This document shows, in pieces, positions 35,829 through 43,693 of a stretch of 64,000 bases of DNA; the stretch's first letter is position 1, and each line of letters starts with the position of its first letter. The translations under genes and the position numbers were made by a program. The stretch comes from JAYFQE01 sp034927345 (GTDB lineage: Bacteria; Bacillota; Clostridia; Saccharofermentanales; UBA5734): the NCBI GenBank assembly GCA_034927345.1, contig JAYFQE010000002.1:186001-250000 (forward strand), in the 5' to 3' direction. The notes under the pieces are model-generated. The model was not told the DNA's origin. It saw only the letters and a list, made by a program, of their open reading frames with translations, and did not search any database.

Positions 35829-36566
35829 ATGAAACAAATCAGAGTAACAGTATGGAATGAATTCAGGCATGAACGCGAAATGCCTGAAGTCAAGGCAATC
35901 TATCCGGAAGGCATGCATAAGACCATCGCGGCCGCTTTGGGCCGCGAGGAAGATTTAATCGTCCGCACCGCCGTTCTGGATGATCCGGAACATGGCCTGA
36001 CGGACGAGGTTCTGGCTTCAACGGATGTGATGCTGTGGTGGGGTCACGCCGCTCATGAGGAAGTCAGCGACGCGGTTGTGGAGAAAGTCTATCAGCGCGT
36101 CCTGAACGGCATGGGCCTGATTGTCCTGCATTCCGGCCACGCCTCGAAGATTTTCCGCAAGCTGATGGGCACGAATACCCAAACTTTAAAATGGCGGGAA
36201 ATTGCCGAACGGGAACGGGTCTGGACGATCGAACCCGGTCATCCGATCGCCGACGGCATTCCGGAGCATTTTGAGCTGGAGCATGAAGAGATGTACGGCG
36301 AACGATTCGATATTCCGACGCCGGACGCGCTTGTTTTCGTCAGCTGGTTTTCCGGCGGCGAGGTTTTCCGCAGCGGCTGCTGTTTCCAGCGCAGCCGGGG
36401 CAAGGTGTTCTATTTCCGCCCCGGTCATGAAGCTTTCCCGATCTATCATCATCCGGTCATTCAGAAGATCCTGGTCAATGCGGTTCGCTGGGCTGCGCCT
36501 GTTAAGGCCGCTCCGTCCGTCACAGACCTGGTCGAACCGTTGGAAGAGGTGAAAAAACATGGTTGA
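35829..36566 (+). CDS. ThuA-domain protein
   Basis: 245 residues. The ThuA (trehalose-utilisation) fold, related to class I glutamine amidotransferases, is marked by RVTVWNEF at the start, DVMLWWGHAAHEEV near residue 65, GLIVLHSGHASKIF near residue 98 and FRPGHEAFPIYHHPVI near 205. Reaction and substrate are not established for the family; many members sit with sugar oxidoreductases. The 3' end overlaps the next gene by 8 bases, so the two are made together. A GATGAGG site precedes the ATG. Confidence 0.85.
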   Translation: MKQIRVTVWNEFRHEREMPEVKAIYPEGMHKTIAAALGREEDLIVRTAVLDDPEHGLTDEVLASTDVMLWWGHAAHEEVSDAVVEKVYQRVLNGMGLIVLHSGHASKIFRKLMGTNTQTLKWREIAERERVWTIEPGHPIADGIPEHFELEHEEMYGERFDIPTPDALVFVSWFSGGEVFRSGCCFQRSRGKVFYFRPGHEAFPIYHHPVIQKILVNAVRWAAPVKAAPSVTDLVEPLEEVKKHG

Positions 36567-37404
36567 AGAACTGTTTCCGCGAACTCTGGTTGACGGCGTT
36601 TCCGTATCGCGCCTGATCATCGGCACCAATTGGCTGAACGGATATAGCCATACTTCGGCGGCGGCGGACGCCGGAATCAAGAATCTCAATCAGACGACCG
36701 CCAATGCCGTGGCGATCCTGGAAGAATTTTTGGCTGCCGGCGTGGACACGATTATGGGCGGCATGTCGCAGCTGGTGGTCGATGCCGTTCATATAGCGGA
36801 GGAACGGACCGGCAAGAAGATCATCATCATCGATACGCCGCCTTTCGATTGTTCCGACACGGCGGCCGGACGCCAAGACGCGGCGGCGGCCTTCGACCGT
36901 TCGCGCCAGATCGGCGCCACTTTCTGTTTCCCGCATCACAGCACGGCCGAGCAGCTGGTGCGCAAGGATAAGCATACCATCGAGCGGCTGCCGGACTATC
37001 TGGAGATGATCCGCGACCGCGGCCTGATCCCCGGCCTGTCGGCGCATATGCCGGAATTGATCCTTTATTCGGATGAACAAAACTATGATGTCGCTTCCTA
37101 TATCCAGATTTATAATTGCATGGGCTTTTTAATGCAGATCGAAATTGAAAGCGTCAACAAGATTATCTGGCAGGCGAAGAAGCCGGTCATGACGATCAAG
37201 CCGATGGCCGCGGGCCGGACGACGCCGTTTGTCGGACTCAATTTCTCATGGAATACGCTGCGTTCCCGCGACATGGTCACGATCGGCTGCATGACGCCGG
37301 CAGAGGCGTTTGAGGTTATCGAGATTTCACTGGCCGCCATCAATCGCCGCCAGGTGAATCTCGAAGGGCGGGGGAGCCTTTGCAAAACCGCAATCATCAA
37401 GTAA
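36559..37404 (+). CDS. Uncharacterised protein coupled to ThuA, possibly TIM-barrel
   Basis: 281 residues. I do not recognise the family. Alternating strands and helices (RLIIGTNWL, GVDTIMGGMSQLVVDA, KIIIIDTPPF, GLIPGLSAH, KPVMTIKPMAAGRT, MVTIGCMTPAEAFEVIEISLAA) look like a beta/alpha barrel, with the last segments recalling the end of aldo/keto-reductase-like or isomerase barrels. No signal peptide. It starts within the last codons of the ThuA gene with GAAGAGGTG upstream and is followed by a strong terminator, so the two form a bicistron. Sugar metabolism is likely from the partner but unproven. Confidence 0.75.
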   Translation: MVEELFPRTLVDGVSVSRLIIGTNWLNGYSHTSAAADAGIKNLNQTTANAVAILEEFLAAGVDTIMGGMSQLVVDAVHIAEERTGKKIIIIDTPPFDCSDTAAGRQDAAAAFDRSRQIGATFCFPHHSTAEQLVRKDKHTIERLPDYLEMIRDRGLIPGLSAHMPELILYSDEQNYDVASYIQIYNCMGFLMQIEIESVNKIIWQAKKPVMTIKPMAAGRTTPFVGLNFSWNTLRSRDMVTIGCMTPAEAFEVIEISLAAINRRQVNLEGRGSLCKTAIIK

Positions 37405-37485
37405 ACCGCCGGCGTTCGGTTCAGCTCCCTGCCGTTATGCGCAGGGACAGGCGGATCCTTGATCAGACTTCTTCATTACGCACGG

Positions 37486-37523
37486 AAAACCGGCGGCTGA
37501 CGATCAGCTTGCCGGTTTTTTTT
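37486..37523 (+). terminator. Strong rho-independent terminator
   Basis: AAAACCGGC (37486-37494) pairs with GCCGGTTTT (37511-37519), with an inner GCTGA-CGA-TCAGC stem and an eight-T run. It ends the ThuA bicistron. Confidence 0.88.
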
Positions 37524-37767
37524 CGCCGCGCCGGGTTCGACGGCGGTTGCTTAATCGGGCTGTCATGATGTGTCATACGCCCTGGCCGGCGGTTTGACTC
37601 TGTCAATGACAAAAACCGCGAAAATCATGTCGGACAGCGTTTTTGCGGTTGAATGGGGTTTGATTTAGGCTAAAGATTATGATAATCTGAAATGGCGTAC
37701 ATCAAAACTTTTAACTTGAAAGTAACGTTTAAAAGCCGTACGGATCATATGAAGCGGAGGGTTGATC
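37524..37767. other. Intergenic region with an extra hairpin
   Basis: About 245 bases without a gene between the terminator and the zinc-ribbon genes. Near-perfect 11-base arms at 37614-37624 and 37640-37650 (AACCGC-AAAA type against TTTTTGCGGTT) form a hairpin with no T run on the + strand; on the minus strand it is followed by TTTTT, but there is no leftward gene to end. The promoter for 37768 must lie here, but none was convincing. Confidence 0.4.
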
Positions 37768-38508
37768 ATGAATCTGGGTAAATTCGGTCTCAGTTTGTCT
37801 GCGTTGGCAATTTTAGCTTTCATCATTAGTTTTTTCAGTTCTACGCAAACCATCGGCGCTTTACTGGTTCTGGTTTTATTTCTGGCTTATGCCGCGATCC
37901 TGGAAAAGGATCAGTGGCTGACCCGCCAGGTCTTGCAGGCTATTTACCTGAATCTGGCTTATTTGGTTGCTTATACCGTAATCAGCTGGATTATGACGGC
38001 CATTCTGGCGCTGTTCGCCCAGTTCAACGCTTATCAGGCGGTATCATCCATCGATCAGATATTTAGTGTCTTGAAATTTCTCTTGTTAGTCGCCTATTTC
38101 GTTTTTTCACTGCTGGCAGTGCTCAAACTGGCGAAAAACCAGGATGCCGGCGTGCCTATGGTCGGTCCGCTGGTCGACAAGACTCTGGGCATTTTCCGCC
38201 CGCAAGCGGCTCCGGCTGCGCCGGTCCAACCTGTCGCGCCGGCCTATCAGGCTCCGGCCGCCTATCAGCCTCAAACTGCCTATCAGCCTCAGAACACTCC
38301 GATTACTTATCCAACGCCGCCGGCCGCTCCGGCTGCCGAGTCGTCTGCTCCCGCTCCGGCGGCAGAGGCAGCTCCGGTTCAGGTTCCTGCACCGGTTCAG
38401 GCTCCTGTTCCTGTCCAGGCACAGGCAGCTCCCGGAACCTGGATTTGCTCTTGCGGACATGAGAACAACGGAAACTTTTGTATGGTTTGCGGTCATCCTC
38501 GTCCTTGA
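37768..38508 (+). CDS. Membrane protein with C-terminal zinc ribbon
   Basis: 246 residues. Four hydrophobic helices fill residues 5-125, then a long Ala/Pro/Gln-rich linker (about residues 140-220, with repeated AYQPQ-type units), and a C-terminal four-Cys zinc ribbon, CSCGHENNGNFCMVCG. The tail should be cytoplasmic. Family and function unknown. The next gene has the same three parts in opposite order. GGAGGG 7 bases before the ATG at 37768 supports this start. Confidence 0.8.
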   Translation: MNLGKFGLSLSALAILAFIISFFSSTQTIGALLVLVLFLAYAAILEKDQWLTRQVLQAIYLNLAYLVAYTVISWIMTAILALFAQFNAYQAVSSIDQIFSVLKFLLLVAYFVFSLLAVLKLAKNQDAGVPMVGPLVDKTLGIFRPQAAPAAPVQPVAPAYQAPAAYQPQTAYQPQNTPITYPTPPAAPAAESSAPAPAAEAAPVQVPAPVQAPVPVQAQAAPGTWICSCGHENNGNFCMVCGHPRP

Positions 38509-38570
38509 CGCAGGATGCTTCAGATAGAAAAACAGACGATTATTTTATATAAAGTGAGGGAGGGTTGTCT

Positions 38571-39029
38571 ATGTTCTGTCCAAACTGTGGTAAACAAACG
38601 TCCGATGACTCCAAGTTCTGTGAAAGCTGCGGCGCTGTCATTGCTGATGCCGCGGCTCCGGCCGCTCCGGTCTATAATGCGCCGCCGCCGGTTTATCAAC
38701 AGCCGCCGGTTCAACAACGGCCGGTTTATACCGCGCCGCCACAACCGCAGTATTATCAGCAGCCGGCTTATCCGGCCGTCGATAATACGAAACCCATGAC
38801 CGTCGGCGAATATATTTTGACGATGTTCTTATGCGGCTTGCCGCTGGTCGGTTTCATTTTAACCTTGGTCTGGGCTTTTGGCAGCGACGTCAATATCAAT
38901 AAGAAGAACTTGTGCCGCGCGATGTTGATTTTCGGCGTTATCGCTATTGTGCTGGGCTTGATTTTCGGCGGCATGGTTTGGGGCCTCATTACGACGATCA
39001 TCGAATCCGGAGCGTATAATTACTATTGA
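38571..39029 (+). CDS. Membrane protein with N-terminal zinc ribbon
   Basis: 152 residues. It begins with a zinc ribbon (MFCPNCGKQTSDDSKFCESCG), then a Pro/Tyr/Gln-rich linker (residues about 30-68) and two membrane helices (about 75-98 and 112-140). Such zinc-ribbon membrane proteins are common in Clostridia and usually lack a known role. GAGGGAGGG 8 bases upstream fixes the ATG at 38571. It is 62 bases after the similar, mirror-image gene and probably in the same transcript, which ends at the hairpin after 39070. Confidence 0.8.
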   Translation: MFCPNCGKQTSDDSKFCESCGAVIADAAAPAAPVYNAPPPVYQQPPVQQRPVYTAPPQPQYYQQPAYPAVDNTKPMTVGEYILTMFLCGLPLVGFILTLVWAFGSDVNINKKNLCRAMLIFGVIAIVLGLIFGGMVWGLITTIIESGAYNYY

Positions 39030-39069
39030 TCAGAACGCGAAAGATCCAATGTATTTACGGTAAAAGGCG

Positions 39070-39102
39070 GCGGCTGTTGAAAAACAGCCGCTGTTTGTTT
39101 TT
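39070..39102 (+). terminator. Rho-independent terminator between convergent genes
   Basis: GCGGCTGTT (39070-39078), GAAA loop, AACAGCCGC (39083-39091), then a T-rich run TGTTTGTTTTT. It ends the zinc-ribbon transcript; the leftward aminomutase gene ends 26 bases further on. Confidence 0.82.
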
Positions 39103-39127
39103 ACGGCGTGCCGGCTGTCGGTTCAAT

Positions 39128-40393
39128 TCAGCTCCGCTGGTTGTCTATTTCGAAGATCTGACCTTCCCAATTACGAAAGAAAGCTTTTTCCTTACCGATG
39201 TATAACAAATAATTCGGAATAAGCGGCGTTTTGCCCAAGCCGCCGGATCCGTTGACAATATAAGTCGGGATGGCCAGGCCTGAAGTATAGCCGCGCAGCG
39301 ATTCCATGATTTCCAAACCGTCTTCCAGGCGGACCCAGAAATGCGATGTTCCGCGGACTTGTTTCGGATGGAAGATATAGTACGGTTTTACACGCAGCCG
39401 CAAGAGTTGTTGGTTCAGTTTCCGGACGACATATTTATCGTTATTGACTCCTTGCAGGAGCACCATCTGATTGCCGAGCGGTATGCCGGCGTCGGCCAGC
39501 CGCGAGCAGGCCTGCAGAGCTTCGAGCGTAATTTCGGCGGGACTGTTGAAGTGGGTATTCACATAGAGCGGGTGATAACGGCGCAGCATCCGGGTCAAGG
39601 CCGGCGTGATGCGCTGCGGCAGGGTGACCGGCGTCCGGGTGCCGATCCGGATGATCTCGACATGCGGTATGGCGCGCAGTTTAGCAAGCAGGTGTTCCAG
39701 TTGGCTGTCGCTCAGCATCAGGGCGTCGCCGCCGGTTAAGAGAACATCGCGTATTTCCGGGTTCTCCGCAATATAAGCGACGGCTCGTTCAAGGACATCT
39801 TCGCCGGTATGCAGGTCTTTTTCGCCGATCAGCCGGCGGCGTTGGCAAAAACGGCAGTACATGCCGCACTGGTTGGTAACTTTAATGATCAGCCTGTCGG
39901 GATAACGACGGGTAATGCCGGCTTCCGGACTGCAGCCGGCTTCGTCCATGGGATCGAGTTCGCCGGCTTTGTCCAGTTCGGCCGGGGACGGTATGGCCTG
40001 GCGGCGGATCGGACAAGCCGGATTCTGGGGATCGATCAACGAAAGATAATAAGGCGATATGGCAAATCGATATTTTTCGGCTACGGTCCGGATTTCCGAC
40101 AATTCCGTTTGATTAAGCGGAATGATCTGCGCCAGATCCTGGACCTGAGTGAAACGGTTGGCAAGCTGCCAGCGATAATCATTCCATTGCTTTTCGGATG
40201 CGCCGAGCTGCTGCTTAATTTTCTCTTTCTGACTTTTAATACGATCCTGATTATCCATACCGGTCGGGATTTTTTCTTTGGCTGCCATATAATCGGCGAT
40301 ATCTTCATGAAGCCTGGCCATCCGATTTTCGATCATAAGCTTTGTCGTTTCCGGCGCGGCGGTGATTTTCCTGACGGATTGCTGTTTTGCCAT
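39128..40393 (-). CDS. eam: Glutamate 2,3-aminomutase (radical SAM, PLP)
   Basis: 421 residues of the lysine 2,3-aminomutase superfamily. The radical-SAM cluster is C176xxxC180xxC183 (CGMYCRFC), GGD follows near 221, and the PLP lysine is K388 in GGLGK. In lysine aminomutase two Asp residues (293 and 330 in C. subterminale) hold the substrate amino group; here those sites are K344 and N381, with the same spacing of 37, as in clostridial glutamate 2,3-aminomutase (Lys332/Asn369). The product would be L-beta-glutamate, an osmolyte. AAAGGAGG stands just before the ATG. Confidence 0.85.
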   Translation of the reverse strand: MAKQQSVRKITAAPETTKLMIENRMARLHEDIADYMAAKEKIPTGMDNQDRIKSQKEKIKQQLGASEKQWNDYRWQLANRFTQVQDLAQIIPLNQTELSEIRTVAEKYRFAISPYYLSLIDPQNPACPIRRQAIPSPAELDKAGELDPMDEAGCSPEAGITRRYPDRLIIKVTNQCGMYCRFCQRRRLIGEKDLHTGEDVLERAVAYIAENPEIRDVLLTGGDALMLSDSQLEHLLAKLRAIPHVEIIRIGTRTPVTLPQRITPALTRMLRRYHPLYVNTHFNSPAEITLEALQACSRLADAGIPLGNQMVLLQGVNNDKYVVRKLNQQLLRLRVKPYYIFHPKQVRGTSHFWVRLEDGLEIMESLRGYTSGLAIPTYIVNGSGGLGKTPLIPNYLLYIGKEKAFFRNWEGQIFEIDNQRS

Positions 40394-40459
40394 CTGGACC
40401 TCCTTTTTTGTCGTTGTACAGAGTGACGATAAAACGGTTATGAAAATAAGTGTCCTTAT

Positions 40460-40489
40460 ATAATATCACAAGTACAACAGCCTTGGCAA
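40460..40489 (-). promoter_or_regulatory. Promoter of the aminomutase gene
   Basis: On the minus strand TTGCCA (40489-40484), 18 bases, TATTAT (40465-40460), about 67 bases before the ATG at 40393. Confidence 0.5.
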
Positions 40490-40640
40490 ACGAATGCTCA
40501 AGCCGGCTGACGGCATTAAGAAAATGGGCGTTATTTCTAAAATGCTCATTGGCGTTGTTTAAGAAAATGACAGCATAAAATGAAAATAAATAAACAAATT
40601 AATGGTTGTAAATTTGTGTAGATTAAATAAATAATAAGTG

Positions 40641-40670
40641 TTGCGAGCAGCTACGTTAAGGCGTTATAAT
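40641..40670 (+). promoter_or_regulatory. Promoter of the secreted protein gene
   Basis: TTGCGA (40641-40646), 18 bases, consensus TATAAT (40665-40670), about 90 bases before the ATG at 40760. Confidence 0.6.
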
Positions 40671-40759
40671 GTATATCATAAGATTAATTCAACTGATCGA
40701 CAAGATCATCATTTAAATGCATCGCTGACTATCGGACAATTATTTTGGAGGTGGTTGTG

Positions 40760-41920
40760 ATGAAACGAGTCGCAAGACTTGGACTGATGCTCTTGAGCGT
40801 GATGCTGATGCCGCTGATGTTCGAGAGACAAGAACCGATTGCCGCGCTTACGGTAGAGAAAGATGAGCTGAAGCAAGAATCCTGTCTGGTTTTAGGCGGC
40901 AGGGAACATCTGGACCCTTTGAAAATTATCGCCTGGCCTGACGGCAATATCGCTGTTTACCGATGGCGCAGGACGTATCCGGGATCCAATCAGGAAGCTT
41001 ATATGAACTGCTACTTCGAGGATAAAGCCTGGGGAAGCATGCTGGATCTTTGGATCGGAACGGATCGTTATCACTGGAATACCGAATATTATCAGGATGT
41101 GCTATATCCGGAACCGACGGTCAGTTATCTGCTGCCGGCCGGCGTTCATGCGCTGTCAGGCGATACCCTTTGTACGGAATGGCCGCTCCTTGACGGAGAA
41201 TTGCTTCTGCGCCAGTCCTTAACGTATCAGGCCGGCGATGATCTACTGGTCAAGCGTTTTGATCTGATCAACCGGGGCGGCAGGATTCTTTCGCAAATCC
41301 GCTTGACCCACGGCGGCGACATCATTTTCGGCGAAGAAGCTTCCTGCTCCTGGAATGAGGCTTCAAATACGATTGTTATCGACAATCTGGAGCAGAATGT
41401 CGGCGGCCGGGCCGAGTTTTCCTGCGCGTCTCAATACCCGTATGCCGGCTGGTTTGCCGGTTCTATTTATGATGCCTGGGACCTGCTGCTGACAGACAGC
41501 CCGCTTGCCGGGCTGGGCGATGAGCTGACCGATGATGCCGCCATTCTGCTGCAAGGAAAAATAACCCGGCTGGATCCGGGCGAGCAGGGGTCGCTGGTCC
41601 TTTATGAGCGGTATCCGGACCAGCCGGCAACCGAGCCGACACAGCCGGAGACTGCCGTTACGCCGGCAGTTGAGCCGACGCAGCCGGAATTTAGCGAAAC
41701 AACCGGGGTTCCGTCATTTCAGGACACAGAGACAACGGCGCCGACGGTTGCCGCTCCGGCTCCGTCTTCTTCGGCCGACAGCGTGCCGGCAACGGGAGCG
41801 GAGGCCGAAGCGGCCATGGCCGAGATAGGCGGCGCGCTGCTTTTGCTGGCGGTTGTTGCCGCCGTTTGGCGCGGTCAGCTGGCTGCTGGAATCGGTTTAA
41901 AACGGCGCCGTCATGAATAA
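40760..41920 (+). CDS. Secreted protein with sortase-like VPATG tail
   Basis: 386 residues. A signal peptide (MKRVARLGLMLLSVMLMPLMF) starts the protein. Residues about 30-295 form an unrecognised domain rich in Trp, Tyr and Asp, probably all-beta. A Pro/Thr/Glu-rich stalk (about 295-345, PTQPE-type repeats) follows. The C terminus has VPATG, about 12 residues, a hydrophobic helix (GGALLLLAVVAAVW) and the tail KRRRHE, which is the layout of an LPXTG cell-wall sorting signal with V for L. It is expected on the cell surface, anchored by sortase or by the helix. GGAGG precedes the ATG by 8 bases. Confidence 0.78.
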   Translation: MKRVARLGLMLLSVMLMPLMFERQEPIAALTVEKDELKQESCLVLGGREHLDPLKIIAWPDGNIAVYRWRRTYPGSNQEAYMNCYFEDKAWGSMLDLWIGTDRYHWNTEYYQDVLYPEPTVSYLLPAGVHALSGDTLCTEWPLLDGELLLRQSLTYQAGDDLLVKRFDLINRGGRILSQIRLTHGGDIIFGEEASCSWNEASNTIVIDNLEQNVGGRAEFSCASQYPYAGWFAGSIYDAWDLLLTDSPLAGLGDELTDDAAILLQGKITRLDPGEQGSLVLYERYPDQPATEPTQPETAVTPAVEPTQPEFSETTGVPSFQDTETTAPTVAAPAPSSSADSVPATGAEAEAAMAEIGGALLLLAVVAAVWRGQLAAGIGLKRRRHE

Positions 41921-42058
41921 AGTTGTGAAACTGATATGATTTCTTAACCGTCTGTTGACAAAAAAGACTGGACTGGCAATCTTTTGGCGTTATAATGATG
42001 CTATTGTCCGCTGCTTGTGCTTTTGGCGGACGTAAATTTGTTATGACGCGAGGTTAGC

Positions 42059-43174
42059 ATGAAACACTCCTCTAATCCAAAAATCCAGAATCGGCCGGCA
42101 GACCGCGAGCCTTTTGAACGTTTATCTCCGGGCAGCGGCCGTCCTGTAGCCAAGAAACGCCGCAAAAAGAAACAGCCGTTTGGTAAAGCGGTGATTATCA
42201 GCGTTTTTATTTTTGCTTTATTGCTGGTCATCGGGGTAGCCGGCGCGGTATATCTGAATCAGCTTTTAGGATTGGTTGACCGGACTCCGATCACCGGAGA
42301 CTCGAATCTGCAGGAATCCGATCTGGTCGACCCGAGCGACATGGTCGATCAGCCGGACAGCTCGAACGGGGTCAAGGACGCCGAAGACAGTTATGACAAG
42401 GTTACGAACATGGACCTGCTGCAAAGCGATCATATTTACAATATTCTGTTGATAGGCTCGGATATGCGGGATAATGAAACGGTCGGCCGTTCGGACGCCA
42501 TGATCATCCTGTCCATCAATAAGGAAACGCAGAAAATCCATCTGACATCCTTGATGCGGGCCATGTATGTTTCTATTCCGGGCAAGGGCTGGTCGATGCT
42601 CAACCATTCGTTCGCTTGGGGCGGTTCCGATCTTTTGCTGAAAACCATTGAAAACAACCTGAGAATCAAGATCGAAGATTACATGGTGGTTAATTTCAGC
42701 GGTTTTACCAAGGTCATCGATCAGGTGGACGGCATTGATATCGATTTGACGTCCAAAGAAGCGACTTATATCAATAGTGAACTACAGGTCAAAAAGTATA
42801 AAGAAGGCGTTAATCATCTGGACGGCGACGCCGCTTTATCTTATGCCAGAATCCGCAAGATCGATACGGATTTTAAACGGACCGGACGGCAGCGCACGGT
42901 AATTGAGAGTCTGGTGGCCAAGAGCCGCAAATTAAATCCGGTTCAGCTGACCGACATGGCTAAAGCTTTATTGCCGCTGGTGAAGACGAATCTTTCCCAG
43001 TCCGAGATGCTGTCGATGCTGGTCGATATGATGAGCGCGCGTAACTATCCGGTCAGCCAGCTCATGCTGCCGCTTGAGGATAGCCGGGAAATGATTTATG
43101 TGCGGAAAATGGAGATGTATAAATTTGATTTTGCCGAGAATATCCAGGCATTGCACGATTTCATTAATGAGTGA
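42059..43174 (+). CDS. LCP-family glycopolymer ligase (paralogue 3)
   Basis: 371 residues: a basic N terminus (KKRRKKKQPFGK), one membrane helix at about residues 42-65, a short Asp/Ser-rich linker, and the LCP domain with ILLIGSDMRD, RSDAMIILSIN, SLMRAMYV, HSFAWGGSDLL and SYARIRKIDTDFKRTGRQR. It is more diverged than the first two copies (GSDMRD instead of GTDNRG) and has a shorter linker. A GAGG site precedes the ATG. It stands 15 bases upstream of ruvC and may be cotranscribed with the ruv genes. Confidence 0.92.
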   Translation: MKHSSNPKIQNRPADREPFERLSPGSGRPVAKKRRKKKQPFGKAVIISVFIFALLLVIGVAGAVYLNQLLGLVDRTPITGDSNLQESDLVDPSDMVDQPDSSNGVKDAEDSYDKVTNMDLLQSDHIYNILLIGSDMRDNETVGRSDAMIILSINKETQKIHLTSLMRAMYVSIPGKGWSMLNHSFAWGGSDLLLKTIENNLRIKIEDYMVVNFSGFTKVIDQVDGIDIDLTSKEATYINSELQVKKYKEGVNHLDGDAALSYARIRKIDTDFKRTGRQRTVIESLVAKSRKLNPVQLTDMAKALLPLVKTNLSQSEMLSMLVDMMSARNYPVSQLMLPLEDSREMIYVRKMEMYKFDFAENIQALHDFINE

Positions 43175-43189
43175 TAAAGGGATGGCGCG

Positions 43190-43693
43190 ATGATTGTTCT
43201 GGGAATCGACCCGGGCTATGCCATTACCGGCTACGGCCTGGTACAGTATCAAAACAACCATTTTGACTGCCTGGAATATGGTGTGATTTCTACTCAGGCC
43301 GGAACGAATTTTGCGTTGCGGCTTTTGAGTATTTCGGAGAAGCTGGATGCTTTGATCGGCATCTGGCATCCGGAAGCCGTAGCGATTGAGGAATTGTTTT
43401 TCAGCCGCAATACAACGACGGCGATCGGTACGGCTCAGGCGCGCGGCGTGGCTGTGCTGAGCGGAGCCAGAGCCGGGCTGCCGGTTTATGAGTATACGCC
43501 GATGCAGGTCAAGCTGGCGGTTTCCGGTTATGGCCGGGCAGAGAAAAAGCAGGTTCAGCAAATGGTGCGGATCCTGATGAATCTGACGGACGTGCCCAAG
43601 CCGGACGACGCGGCGGACGCGTTGGCCGTGGCAATCTGCCACGCCCATTCGGGCAACCGGATGAGTGCGCTGGCCAGAGGAGGATACCAGTAA
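43190..43693 (+). CDS. ruvC: Holliday junction resolvase RuvC
   Basis: 167 residues, the usual length. The catalytic acids are visible: D7 in GIDPGYAITGYG, Glu in AIEELFF near residue 66, and Asp in KPDDAADALAVAICH near 143. RuvC cleaves Holliday junctions symmetrically after branch migration by RuvAB. The stop codon overlaps the ruvA start (TAATG), so the genes are coupled. The order ruvC-ruvA-ruvB is standard in Clostridia. Confidence 0.97.
   Translation: MIVLGIDPGYAITGYGLVQYQNNHFDCLEYGVISTQAGTNFALRLLSISEKLDALIGIWHPEAVAIEELFFSRNTTTAIGTAQARGVAVLSGARAGLPVYEYTPMQVKLAVSGYGRAEKKQVQQMVRILMNLTDVPKPDDAADALAVAICHAHSGNRMSALARGGYQ

Larger units (their letters stand above)
40394..40759. other. Divergent promoter region, AT-rich
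   Basis: 366 bases with no gene, containing the two promoters listed separately for the aminomutase (leftward) and the secreted protein (rightward). The middle (about 40520-40620) is AT-rich with repeated AAGAAAATG and GGCGTT words but no long repeat or recognisable riboswitch. Confidence 0.5.

Noticed and set aside
37614..37650. Second rho-independent terminator before the zinc-ribbon genes
   Set aside because: The stem is good but there is no T run on the + strand, and no leftward gene needs it.
39128..40393. Lysine 2,3-aminomutase (kamA) or the EF-P modification enzyme EpmB
   Set aside because: The Asp pair for lysine binding is Lys/Asn, and there is no efp or epmA neighbour; the protein is also longer than EpmB.
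41955..41996. TTGACA and TATAAT upstream of the third LCP gene as a promoter pair
   Set aside because: They are 30 bases apart, too far for one sigma-A promoter. The TATAAT alone may still be used with a weak -35 near 41968.
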